From the NCBI GenBank assembly GCA_964550795.1, contig CAZKBH010000017.1:1-64000 (forward strand): a stretch of DNA of 64,000 nt. The letters run 5' to 3'. The first letter of the stretch is position 1. Each line of letters starts with the position of its first letter. Source of the DNA: M3007 sp964550795 (GTDB lineage: Bacteria > Bacteroidota > Bacteroidia > Chitinophagales > Saprospiraceae). Shown here one piece after another: positions 49,836-57,814 of the stretch. The position numbers were made by a program, and so were the translations under genes. The notes beneath the pieces were generated by a model that was given only the letters and a program-made list of their open reading frames with translations, was not told the DNA's origin and did not search any database.

Positions 49836-50744
49836 ATGCCCCTCGAAATCGAAAAAATACACACCTGCACAGGGCACAATGCCGCGCTTTATGCCTTGGC
49901 ACCCGGGCATAATTCCCGTCATTTTCTGACCGCTGGTGGCGACGGCTGGGTGGTAGAATGGGATTTGGATGCGCCTGATTTGGGCAAACTCGTGGCCTCT
50001 GTGGAAACGCAAATTTTTGCGCTCTGCGCGCTGCCAGATCCCAACCGAATCGTGGCGGGCAATATGAACGGGGGCCTGCATTGGATTGACCGACAACATC
50101 CCGAACAGACGCGCAACGTTCAGCATCACAAACGCGGGGTGTACGCGCTGCAAACCATCGGACCTTGGCTTTTCAGTGCAGGCGGCGATGGCTTTCTGAC
50201 ACGCTGGGATGCAGCTGAAGCCCGTACGGTGGAAAGCCTGCAACTTTCCCATCAATCTTTGCGGAGCATCGCTTTTTCGGAAAAAAGAGGGGAAATCGCC
50301 GTGGGGGCGAGTGATTGTTCCATTTATGTACTGGATGTGGAAACGCTCGAGATCAAACAGGTATTTAGAGATGCCCACAGCAATTCGGTATTTACCCTCG
50401 CGTATGCTTCCAACGAAAACTACCTGCTCAGCGGCGGCCGCGATGCCATGCTCCGCGTCTGGAACCTGGAACAGGCAGGTGCCCTGATTTCCGAACAACC
50501 CGCGCACCTGTTCACCCTCAACCACCTGGTTTTTTCGCCCGATGGGGCACTATTTGCCACCGCGAGCCGCGACCGGACCCTCAAAATCTGGGACGCGCAG
50601 ACCTTTGAATTGCTAAAAGTGTTGGATACCTTGCGCTTTGGCAGTCACCCGCGCTCCGTGAACCGGCTGCTCTGGCTACCCGATTCGCTCATTTCCTGCG
50701 GTGATGACCGCGCTGCAATGTGTTGGAAAATTACTGTACGATAA
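49836..50744 (+). CDS. WD40 repeat protein
   Basis: 302 residues from ATG 49836 (a TTG two codons earlier is less likely). About six to seven WD-like repeats of ~40 residues: AALYALAPG...LTAGGDGWVVEWDLD, IFALCALP...VAGNMNGGLHWID, GVYALQ...FSAGGDGFLTRWDA, SLRSIAFS...VGASDCSIYVLDVE, SVFTLAYA...LSGGRDAMLRVWNLE, LNHLVFSP...ATASRDRTLKIWDA, SVNRLLWL...SCGDDRAAMCWKI. It forms a cytoplasmic propeller (no signal peptide) for protein-protein contacts. Starts 2 bases after the small membrane protein gene and overlaps the 3' end of the convergent zinc enzyme gene by 14 bases. Confidence 0.92.
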   Translation: MPLEIEKIHTCTGHNAALYALAPGHNSRHFLTAGGDGWVVEWDLDAPDLGKLVASVETQIFALCALPDPNRIVAGNMNGGLHWIDRQHPEQTRNVQHHKRGVYALQTIGPWLFSAGGDGFLTRWDAAEARTVESLQLSHQSLRSIAFSEKRGEIAVGASDCSIYVLDVETLEIKQVFRDAHSNSVFTLAYASNENYLLSGGRDAMLRVWNLEQAGALISEQPAHLFTLNHLVFSPDGALFATASRDRTLKIWDAQTFELLKVLDTLRFGSHPRSVNRLLWLPDSLISCGDDRAAMCWKITVR

Positions 50745-51678
50745 AAAAACCGTCGGAGCCTTTTGCCTGATATAAAGGCATGAGAATCAATCCTCTTTCG
50801 GGCGAAAGTATAGGGCCATTTACATCGTCGGCTAAATGTTCGCCTTTCAGAATAGGCTGGAAATTGGCGTAGCCGGGCCGCATCTTGAATTGATCCTCCG
50901 CTTTGATGTGGTGTGCATACTTGAAACGCACGATTGGCGGAACCCCTGTCATGATCGGCAATGCAAGGCTTTCTGCAAATTCAAGCAAAACATGGTTTTC
51001 AACATTCCCCATAACCCGCAAACACCGCACCATGGCAATGGCCGCGCGCGAAACGGAGCGCTGGGACTCATGCTGGCCAGCCTCAAAGGCGATACAAATT
51101 GGGCTGCTGGTGGGGAGCGCAAAACCGCCCGCTTTTGCAAAGCCCAACAAACTGCCATTGATGCTGGAATGAAGTCCCAAAATGGCGGGCGCGCCCAAAT
51201 GCTGAGCCAATTCCAAACTTTCGCCCTCATCGGTCGGGATGCAAAAAACGCCGCCATCTGCTGAGGTGGTGTGCAGATCGAGCAAAACCGTTTGGACTGC
51301 TGGATTGGCCTGTAATGCGTTGGAAATCAAGTCAAAAAGCTGCACCACTTCTAAATTTTCAGCTTTTAAATCCGCATCCGAAGTAGCTCTGCTGGTCTGC
51401 AGAAATGCTTCCGTCCATACGCGGTTGAGGTCCTGTTCAATAAATCGGTGTCGAATACGAAATGCTTGCAAGTTCCCAATCATTCCCAACAAGGTTCCTT
51501 TGAATTGAAACTCCGGATCATCGCGCCGTGCCTGTTCCAGTGCTTCAAAAACCAATTCCAGGGCCTTAACTCCAGCTGGCTCATTGCCATGCAAAGCCGC
51601 AACGACCAGGATGAGGGGTCCGGGCGTTTCACCTTTAAAATGACCGATAATACGGGTAGAATGAATAGAAAACGGCAT
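50731..51678 (-). CDS. succinylglutamate desuccinylase/aspartoacylase family zinc hydrolase
   Basis: 315 residues of the AstE/AspA branch of M14-like amidohydrolases, which remove acyl groups from N-acyl amino acids. Zinc ligands H30 and E33 in ALHGNEPAG and H136 in LLDLHTTSADG; the DLNR motif (83-86) that binds substrate; catalytic E199 in IAFEAGQHE. Because many Bacteroidota synthesise arginine through N-succinylated intermediates, a related deacylation is possible, but no arginine genes are next to it. Promoter element TACTTTTG at 51753-51760. Confidence 0.88.
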   Translation of the reverse strand: MPFSIHSTRIIGHFKGETPGPLILVVAALHGNEPAGVKALELVFEALEQARRDDPEFQFKGTLLGMIGNLQAFRIRHRFIEQDLNRVWTEAFLQTSRATSDADLKAENLEVVQLFDLISNALQANPAVQTVLLDLHTTSADGGVFCIPTDEGESLELAQHLGAPAILGLHSSINGSLLGFAKAGGFALPTSSPICIAFEAGQHESQRSVSRAAIAMVRCLRVMGNVENHVLLEFAESLALPIMTGVPPIVRFKYAHHIKAEDQFKMRPGYANFQPILKGEHLADDVNGPILSPERGLILMPLYQAKGSDGFFIVQ

Positions 51679-51752
51679 GGAACGATAAACTAAAAGGTAC
51701 TGAAAACAGCGCTACAAGGCTGTTTTATTTTGGAGAGGAGCTAAAAAGTGGG

Positions 51753-51760
51753 CAAAAGTA
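51753..51760 (-). promoter_or_regulatory. Bacteroidota -7 element TACTTTTG
   Basis: Perfect TAnnTTTG on the minus strand, 74 bases before the ATG at 51678. Confidence 0.5.
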
Positions 51761-51906
51761 GTGTAAAGAAACCGGACACGCGCCGGTGCGGGAAAACCCC
51801 TATATCATGGTATAAAAAGCCAGTGTAAAATCATTGCATTGTCTGTTATTTCGGGTCAAATTTTCGGCCTTGCCTGTTATCTTCGCGCTCCATAATCTTT
51901 TCAACT

Positions 51907-53295
51907 ATGAATAAACTGCAATCCCTCGCCCTCCTACTCCTTTTATTGGGCTGCGCTCAAAAACCGTCTCAATCCCCTGAGCTTAAACCAGTTATCCCGG
52001 TAACAATGCCCAAAAGTGGCAACGAAGCCCTGCGGAATGGCCCCATGGTGGGCTATGTAGAAATGCGAGAGGCGCTTATATGGGTTCAAACCCAAACGTT
52101 CGCCTCCGTGCTGGTAGAATATTGGGTGGCTGGAAAAGCCGAGCAAAGATGGCGCACGGATCAAGTGCACACATATAGACAGAGCGCATTCACGGCCAAG
52201 TGCATCCTGGGAGAACTGGAGCCTGGCACCCGCTACGAGTATCGGGTGGAGATCAACGGCGATTCGGTTCGGCTTTCTGTTCCAACCACTTTTAGCACCC
52301 AACCACTCTGGCAATATCGCGGCGACCCACCTGAATTCACCCTTGCAACGGGCAGTTGCGCCTACGTCAACGAAGCGCAATATGATCGTCCTGGGAAACC
52401 GTACGGCGGTAACTATCAGGCATTTGTGCAAATTGCAAACCAAAAACCCGATCTCATGCTTTGGCTCGGCGACAATGTCTATTTCCGGGAGGTGGACTGG
52501 TACACGCGCTCCGGGATGCAGCACCGCTATACCCACGACCGGTCTATCCCTGAGCTTCAGCCGCTCCTGGCCTCTACGCCCAATTATGCCATTTGGGACG
52601 ACCATGATTTTGGTCCAAATGATTCTGACGGCAGCTTTATTCACAAAGAAACCGCTTGGGAAGTTTTCCGGGATTTCTGGGGAAATCCAACGTTTGGGGT
52701 CCACGGGCAAAAAGGGTGTACGACACAATTCCAGTTCGTAGATGTAGATTTTTTCTTGCTCGACAATCGCTATTTCCGCACGCCCAATTATTGCAAAACC
52801 TGTCCAGATCGCACTCTTTTGGGCAAAGAACAATTGAATTGGTTCCTCGCTGCATTATCCGCAAGCCGTGCGCCCTTCAAAATTGTGGCCATTGGCGGGC
52901 AAATGGTGAGCACCAGCCCCAACTATGAAACCGCCATTAACCTGTTTCCCGAAGAACGCGAAACCATTCTCAAATTTATCGAACAGGAAAAAATCAAAGG
53001 GGTGGTCTTTTTGACCGGCGATCGCCATTTTTCCGAACTCAGTGCGATGAAAAACGGGGCGGGAAACTGGGTATATGACCTCACGGCTTCCCCACTTAGC
53101 TCGGGCGTGTATTCCGATGCGCCCACCAAGGAACCGAACGATTTTCGGGTGCCTGGCACCGCCGTGGCAGAACATAGTTTCGGGTTGCTGCGGTTTTCTG
53201 GTCCGCGTACCAAGCGTGCTTTGGAGGTAAAAATCATCAATAACGAGGGAAAGGAGCTGTGGACACGTATGCTAACGGAAGATGGAGCGAAGTAG
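51907..53295 (+). CDS. PhoD-like alkaline phosphatase lipoprotein
   Basis: 462 residues with a lipoprotein signal (LLLGC, lipidated Cys16). N-terminal fibronectin/PhoD-N-like sandwich (about 45-135: VGYVEMREALIWVQTQTFAS, ELEPGTRYEYRVEINGD), then a metallophosphoesterase-like core with metal motifs ATGSCAYVNE, LWLGDNVYFRE, IWDDHDFGPNDSD and VFLTGDRHFSEL. Matches the alkaline phosphatase D family, which hydrolyses phosphodiesters and phosphomonoesters outside the cytoplasm. Likely anchored in the outer or inner membrane and used for phosphate scavenging. No pho-box was recognised upstream. Confidence 0.93.
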   Translation: MNKLQSLALLLLLLGCAQKPSQSPELKPVIPVTMPKSGNEALRNGPMVGYVEMREALIWVQTQTFASVLVEYWVAGKAEQRWRTDQVHTYRQSAFTAKCILGELEPGTRYEYRVEINGDSVRLSVPTTFSTQPLWQYRGDPPEFTLATGSCAYVNEAQYDRPGKPYGGNYQAFVQIANQKPDLMLWLGDNVYFREVDWYTRSGMQHRYTHDRSIPELQPLLASTPNYAIWDDHDFGPNDSDGSFIHKETAWEVFRDFWGNPTFGVHGQKGCTTQFQFVDVDFFLLDNRYFRTPNYCKTCPDRTLLGKEQLNWFLAALSASRAPFKIVAIGGQMVSTSPNYETAINLFPEERETILKFIEQEKIKGVVFLTGDRHFSELSAMKNGAGNWVYDLTASPLSSGVYSDAPTKEPNDFRVPGTAVAEHSFGLLRFSGPRTKRALEVKIINNEGKELWTRMLTEDGAK

Positions 53296-53434
53296 CGAGC
53301 AAAATGGCCGAACCGGCGTCTTTGAGGAACGTTTGGGTAGCACATGACCAATATCAGTGCTGATCTTAACCGCCGTCATCTCTTGAAAGACGCCGCTTCT
53401 GCCAACTTGCAGCCGAATTCAAACATCTTACTTT

Positions 53435-53923
53435 ATGATAAAAGAAGTTAGCGGCGACATTATGTTGTCCAAGGCACAAGCCATTGCACACGGTGTTGCA
53501 CCCCACGATCATTTTGAAAACGGGCTGGCACTGAGCCTCCGGCAAGATTACCCTTCCATGGTCAAAGATTTTCGGCACTGGTGCCATCAAACCAACCCCA
53601 AACCGGGCGGCGCCTGGATTTGGTCGGGCGCGGAAGGCGTTCGGGTCATTAATCTGCTTACCCAAGAGCCTTCTACGGCACACAACCATAGCGGACATCC
53701 TGGCCCGGCCACTTTACAGCACGTCAACCACGCCCTGCGTGAGCTGAAGCAAATTATTGAAAAGGAAGAACTGAAAAGTGTGGCAATTCCGCGTCTGGCA
53801 ACGGGCGTTGGTGGATTGGATTGGAAGGATGTAAAACCGCTGATCCAGAATACTTTTGGGGATTCTAATACGACGGTGTATGTCTATGCTACCTTCGTGA
53901 AGGGGCAGGCAGCAGAGGAGTAA
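53435..53923 (+). CDS. macrodomain protein of the ALC1/TARG1-like type
   Basis: 162 residues forming one macrodomain: strand VSGDIMLSKAQAIAHGVAPH, the ligand loop region NGLALSLRQDYPSMVKDF, VRVINLLTQEP, and PRLATGVGGLDWKDVKPLI, the hallmark of TARG1/ALC1/DarG-like macrodomains. Such proteins bind or hydrolyse ADP-ribose attached to proteins or DNA. A DarT-type ADP-ribosyltransferase partner is not present next to it, so this may be a housekeeping or orphan antitoxin-like hydrolase. The first residues MIKEV fit the family start. Confidence 0.9.
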   Translation: MIKEVSGDIMLSKAQAIAHGVAPHDHFENGLALSLRQDYPSMVKDFRHWCHQTNPKPGGAWIWSGAEGVRVINLLTQEPSTAHNHSGHPGPATLQHVNHALRELKQIIEKEELKSVAIPRLATGVGGLDWKDVKPLIQNTFGDSNTTVYVYATFVKGQAAEE

Positions 53924-53955
53924 TCCTAAAGTTTTGACAAACGTAAAATCGCTGG

Positions 53956-54378
53956 ATGACTCATTTAAATACAGCCGTGTTAGCCAACTCCACACGCTTG
54001 TTGCGTTGGGCAATTGGAGTCAATTATTTTTGGTTTGGCATGTTGAAGTTTTTTCACGGACTTAGCCCGGCGGAGAATCTAGCCAGAGATACCACGCGAA
54101 TCCTGACCTTTGGATTGATACCCGATCATATTAACCTGATATTGTTGGCGATCTGGGAGGTTGGGATTGGCGTGATCTTTTTGAGCGGGCGTTTCACTAA
54201 ATTTGGGGCACAGGCGGCAGTTTTGCACATGATTTTGACATTTATGCCCCTGTTTTTCTTTCCTGAGGTTTCGTTTTCGCACGCCCCCTACGGATTTACA
54301 CTGGTAGGGCAGTACATCGTCAAAAATTTGGTTTTCCTTGCCGCACTGTTGGTAATTTTGAAAGCCGAAAAAGAATAA
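53956..54378 (+). CDS. DoxX-like membrane protein
   Basis: 140 residues with four hydrophobic segments (LLRWAIGVNYFWFGMLKFF, LILLAIWEVGIGVIFLSG, AAVLHMILTFMPLFFFPE, YIVKNLVFLAALLVILKA), the arrangement of DoxX/SURF4-like proteins. Conserved-looking LKFF near the end of helix 1 and LTFMPLFFFPEV. The function of such proteins is poorly defined, perhaps redox-related. It lies 32 bases after the macrodomain gene and 30 bases before the kinase pair, all plus strand. Confidence 0.75.
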   Translation: MTHLNTAVLANSTRLLRWAIGVNYFWFGMLKFFHGLSPAENLARDTTRILTFGLIPDHINLILLAIWEVGIGVIFLSGRFTKFGAQAAVLHMILTFMPLFFFPEVSFSHAPYGFTLVGQYIVKNLVFLAALLVILKAEKE

Positions 54379-54408
54379 CCACCCAAACAGCCGACTTCCA
54401 ACAAACAC

Positions 54409-54897
54409 ATGCTCCTACTCATCGCCGGACTACCAGGCACTGGTAAAACGACCGTCGCCCGCACATTGGCCGCGCGCATGGGAGCACTGCACCTCAACAG
54501 CGACGTGCTGCGCCGGGAGCTGGGTTTGATGGGGCATTACAGCCCGGAAGATAAGCAGCAAGTGTATGCTGCCCTGCTGCAACGGGCCCGAGAAGCATTG
54601 TCGGATGGGCAGGTGGTTGTGGTGGACAGCACCTTTTACAAAGAAACCCTGCGCGCGCCTTTTCAGGCATTGGCTCGGGCTTGTGGGGTGGAATATCATT
54701 GGGTGGAAATACAGGCCAGTGAACAAACCCTGCGCGATCGGTTGAGTCGCCCGAGACCTGATAGTGAGGCCGATTTTGCAGTATATGAAAGCATCCGCGA
54801 TCAGTTTGAGCCACTTCCCGCGCATCGGCTTTTGGTGAGTACAGACGAAAAATCGCCCGACGAAGCAGCCCAAATGATCCAACAATATCTACAATGA
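54409..54897 (+). CDS. AAA-type P-loop kinase (COG0645-like)
   Basis: 162 residues with Walker A GLPGTGKTTVA (8-18), an SDVLRRELG motif typical of the zeta-toxin/gluconate-kinase-like group, the DST box VVVDSTFYKETLR and an arginine-rich lid (TLRDRLSRPR). It probably phosphorylates a small molecule. In many bacteria this domain is fused to an APH-like kinase domain; here the APH-like partner is a separate gene downstream whose ATG overlaps this stop (ATGA), so they are translationally coupled and likely form one functional unit. Confidence 0.88.
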   Translation: MLLLIAGLPGTGKTTVARTLAARMGALHLNSDVLRRELGLMGHYSPEDKQQVYAALLQRAREALSDGQVVVVDSTFYKETLRAPFQALARACGVEYHWVEIQASEQTLRDRLSRPRPDSEADFAVYESIRDQFEPLPAHRLLVSTDEKSPDEAAQMIQQYLQ

Positions 54898-55895
54898 ATG
54901 AAGCGCAAATCCATCAAATCGTGTCGGAGGGCTTATTCCCGGGAGCTAAAACTGGCGTTTCGTTGCACGAGACCCATATTTCATGGGTGATTCTGACGGA
55001 CGAATTTGCCTTCAAAATCAAAAAGCCAGTTCGCTTTGATTTTCTTGATTTTAGCACCCTGGAATTGCGCAAACATTTCTGCGAAGAAGAACTGAGGCTG
55101 AACCGCCGACTCGCCCCGCAGATGTATCTGGGGGTATTGCCCATAAGTGAACAGGGAATCGGCGATGAACAATTGCCTGTACTGGATTACGCCCTGCAGA
55201 TGCATCGGATGGACAATGCCCGCGAGATGGATCGTTTGCTGTTGGAAGGAGGCGTGGAACACCAAGACCTGGAACGTTTGGCTGATTTACTAGCCCATTT
55301 TCACCTGCAACACCGGCTACCGCCCGAGCACCTGTACCTTGCAGCAGACGACATACAGGATTTTGCAGATCTTTTTGGTTTCGAGGCGGATTTGTCGGCG
55401 ATTCAGGCGCCGGATTCAGAGTTGTTGCGGGCATGGGCCAAGGCCATTCCCACCATTTTGAATGCTTATGCCAGTTATATGCAGACGCGGGTTCGCAGTG
55501 GTTTTTGGGTGGAGGGACACGGAGATTTGCATTCGAGGAATATTTTTTTGCCCAAAAACGCCGAGCCAGTGGTGTTCGATTGCCTGGAGTTTTCTGAACA
55601 TTTCCGCCAGACAGATGTGCTAAATGAGCTGGCGTTTCTCTGTATGGATTTGGAATATCATGGTCGAAATGACCTCGCGAGCGTTTTTTTGGAAGCTTAT
55701 GCATCCCATTGGCCCTGTTTTGAACAAGCAGAAGATGGATTGTTGTTTAGTTATTTCAAAGCCTACCGCGCCAATGTTCGCCTAAAAGTCGCGCTCCTCG
55801 AACTCCGCCAACATCCCTCCGATAAACTCGTAAAAACCGCCCTTTCTTATTGGTCGCTTTTAAAACATTACATGCTCGACCTCACTGGTTTTTAG
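54894..55895 (+). CDS. aminoglycoside phosphotransferase-fold kinase (COG2187-like)
   Basis: 333 residues with the APH/choline-kinase fold: N-lobe lysine region DEFAFKIKKPVRFDFLDFST, the catalytic loop VEGHGDLHSRNIFL (HGDLHxxN, where Asp is the base) and the metal motif PVVFDCLEFSEHFRQTDVLN. Coupled by a 4-base overlap to the P-loop kinase gene. The COG2187/COG0645 combination is widespread but its substrate is not established. The next gene starts after a CTCAAC-type leader. Confidence 0.88.
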   Translation: MNEAQIHQIVSEGLFPGAKTGVSLHETHISWVILTDEFAFKIKKPVRFDFLDFSTLELRKHFCEEELRLNRRLAPQMYLGVLPISEQGIGDEQLPVLDYALQMHRMDNAREMDRLLLEGGVEHQDLERLADLLAHFHLQHRLPPEHLYLAADDIQDFADLFGFEADLSAIQAPDSELLRAWAKAIPTILNAYASYMQTRVRSGFWVEGHGDLHSRNIFLPKNAEPVVFDCLEFSEHFRQTDVLNELAFLCMDLEYHGRNDLASVFLEAYASHWPCFEQAEDGLLFSYFKAYRANVRLKVALLELRQHPSDKLVKTALSYWSLLKHYMLDLTGF

Positions 55896-55933
55896 CCCAC
55901 CCTAAACCTCTCAACCATCTCAACTATCCTCCC
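55896..55933 (+). repeat. CTAAAC/CTCAAC-type leader
   Basis: CCCACCCTAAACCTCTCAAC, then CATCTCAACTATCCTCCC and ATG. Nearly the same as the leader before glgA. Confidence 0.5.
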
Positions 55934-56710
55934 ATGCGCAATCTCCTCCTCCTCCTCCCCCTCTTACTGACCGAAGTAGCTCAGGCACAATTTATCTGCT
56001 ACTCAGATTCCAGTGCAATCTACACCCTGGCCGGAACCAAAATCCCACCCATGGTTGGGGAAGCCTCTTTTTATTCCGGGCAATACCGAGTCATCGTCGG
56101 GGGCAAATTCTTGGATGAAAATAACCCCGAGGCGGAGGCGGTGTATAATTGCGACATGTTGTTGCTGGACTTGCAAGCACAAAAGACGTATATCCTTCCC
56201 TTGAGTTATTTCCCGCCGTTCGTGGACGATCAATTTGCGGGTGTCCATCATTGTTACACGTTGCATCAGGACACCGCTTATATTATGGGTGGCTTCGGGT
56301 ACGACCTGGCTCAAGGCTTCGAAACTACCTTCCCTACCCTGACCATTTTTCCACTTAAAACGCTGATTGACAGCGTAATACAGCAAAAAGACTATCTTGG
56401 ATTGTTTCAGGTGGTGGAAAGTGATTCCAGGCTTGCAGTGATGGAGGGAAACCTGGTACGCATCGGGGCAGATTTTTTGGTGTACAATGGCCGGAAAGTT
56501 ACCCCCATGGTGGAAGAATTTACCGACTGCCTTACGGTCAGCGAATGGGATTATCGCGGGCAGTTGCGCAAGTTTACGCTGAAGCGCAGCGCGGGATTTT
56601 TGGAAGTGGATGTGTTTCAGATTTGCCCAACAGCCAAGGTTTTTCACCAATGTATGTCAGACGAATGGAAGGCGGAGCCAACCCGCGTGTATGAGCAAGA
56701 TCGGCAGTAA
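55934..56710 (+). CDS. exported hypothetical protein, kelch-like look
   Basis: ATG 55934 chosen: it gives a signal peptide (MRNLLLLLPLLLTEVAQAQ) while the longer frame overlaps the kinase gene. 258 residues; contains strands with kelch-like wording (YRVIVGGKF, TAYIMGGFGYDL) but I cannot count full repeats. Conserved cysteines at FICYSDSS, VYNCDML, HHCYTLHQD and QICPTAK suggest disulfides. No enzyme motif. Followed after 52 bases by the OmpA lipoprotein, which has its own promoter. Confidence 0.7.
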   Translation: MRNLLLLLPLLLTEVAQAQFICYSDSSAIYTLAGTKIPPMVGEASFYSGQYRVIVGGKFLDENNPEAEAVYNCDMLLLDLQAQKTYILPLSYFPPFVDDQFAGVHHCYTLHQDTAYIMGGFGYDLAQGFETTFPTLTIFPLKTLIDSVIQQKDYLGLFQVVESDSRLAVMEGNLVRIGADFLVYNGRKVTPMVEEFTDCLTVSEWDYRGQLRKFTLKRSAGFLEVDVFQICPTAKVFHQCMSDEWKAEPTRVYEQDRQ

Positions 56711-56730
56711 CGGTTTTCACATTGAAACCC

Positions 56731-56738
56731 TACCTTTG
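56731..56738 (+). promoter_or_regulatory. Bacteroidota -7 element TACCTTTG
   Basis: Perfect TAnnTTTG, 24 bases before the ATG of the OmpA-family lipoprotein. Confidence 0.6.
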
Positions 56739-56762
56739 GGCTTCAACACCTTTCGATATATT

Positions 56763-57686
56763 ATGAACAATAACATCAAACTTTTGCTTTTGCTCTGCCT
56801 GGGAGCAGCCATGACTTCCTGCGTGACCAAAAAGAAATATTTGGCCACCAAGCAGGATCTCGATTATAAACAACAAGAACTGGACAACGCCAACAAGGAT
56901 TTGGCAAGCTGCGACGTTCGGATCAAAAGCATGCTGGATCAGATTTCGGGTTGTCAAAGAGAAAATGAACTCCTGAAAAGTGACTTGCGGAGCATCCAAG
57001 CGGCCTTGAAACTCCGTGAAGAGCAAATTGCAGACCTCAAATCCCAGCGCGACCAACAATCCAGCCAAGTGGGCAATCTGACTGTGCTTTCTCAATCAGC
57101 CAGCGACAATATCAGAGAAACTTTGGCGCAGTTGGAACGCAAAGACAAGTACATTCACCTGCTCCAGGCGGCCAAAACCAGAGCCGATTCAATCAATCTC
57201 GCCTTGGCCGTGAACCTCAAAAGCGTGCTGAAAGACGGTATTGACGATCAGGATGTGGACGTAAAAGTGGACAAAACGGTCGTTTTTGTCAATTTGTCTG
57301 ACAAAATGTTGTTCCAAAGCGGAAGTTCCACCCTGACCCCCAGAGCCAACGAGGTATTGGGCAAAATTGCCAGAATCATTGAATCCCGCCCTGAAGTGGA
57401 GGTGTTAGTAGAAGGTTATACCGACAATGTGCCAATCAAAAATGCCTGTATAGATGACAACTGGGATCTCAGCGTAAAACGTTCGACCGCAGTGGTACGC
57501 GTGCTGCAGAACAACTTCAAAGTAAACCCTAACCGCTTGATCGCAGCCGGTCGTGGTGAATACAACGCCTTAGCTAGCAACACCACTGCGGAGGGCCGCT
57601 CTACCAACCGCCGTACCCGGATCATCATTCTGCCGAAATTGGATCAGTTTTATGATCTGTTAAACCCGAATAACGCCCCGAAGTAG
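56763..57686 (+). CDS. OmpA-family peptidoglycan-binding lipoprotein with coiled coil
   Basis: ATG 56763 chosen for its lipoprotein signal (LGAAMTSC, lipidated Cys20). 307 residues: coiled coil from about 28 to 125 (LATKQDLDYKQQELDNANKD, REEQIADLKSQRDQQSSQVG), then a C-terminal OmpA domain (about 170-300) with LFQSGSSTLTPRANEVLGKI, VEGYTDNVPIKN, DLSVKRSTAVVRVL and NTTAEGRSTNRRTRI, the residues that hold peptidoglycan diaminopimelate. It links the outer membrane to the cell wall. The gene ends at a strong bidirectional terminator. Confidence 0.94.
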   Translation: MNNNIKLLLLLCLGAAMTSCVTKKKYLATKQDLDYKQQELDNANKDLASCDVRIKSMLDQISGCQRENELLKSDLRSIQAALKLREEQIADLKSQRDQQSSQVGNLTVLSQSASDNIRETLAQLERKDKYIHLLQAAKTRADSINLALAVNLKSVLKDGIDDQDVDVKVDKTVVFVNLSDKMLFQSGSSTLTPRANEVLGKIARIIESRPEVEVLVEGYTDNVPIKNACIDDNWDLSVKRSTAVVRVLQNNFKVNPNRLIAAGRGEYNALASNTTAEGRSTNRRTRIIILPKLDQFYDLLNPNNAPK

Positions 57687-57718
57687 GCTTTTGGGTAAAT
57701 TTCAGGTTATACCAATGT

Positions 57719-57759
57719 ACAGCGCCCCCTTTTCTGCATTCGCGAAAAGGGGGCGCTGT
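57719..57759. terminator. bidirectional terminator, ~16 bp stem
   Basis: AGCGCCCCCTTTTC pairs with GAAAAGGGGGCGCT around TGCATTCGC, with T-rich sequence after it; lies between convergent genes. Confidence 0.92.
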
Positions 57760-57814
57760 GTTTATTTTTCGCGGAGCTTGCCCCCATCCTAGCAGGTAAA
57801 GCGTAGCCGCACAC

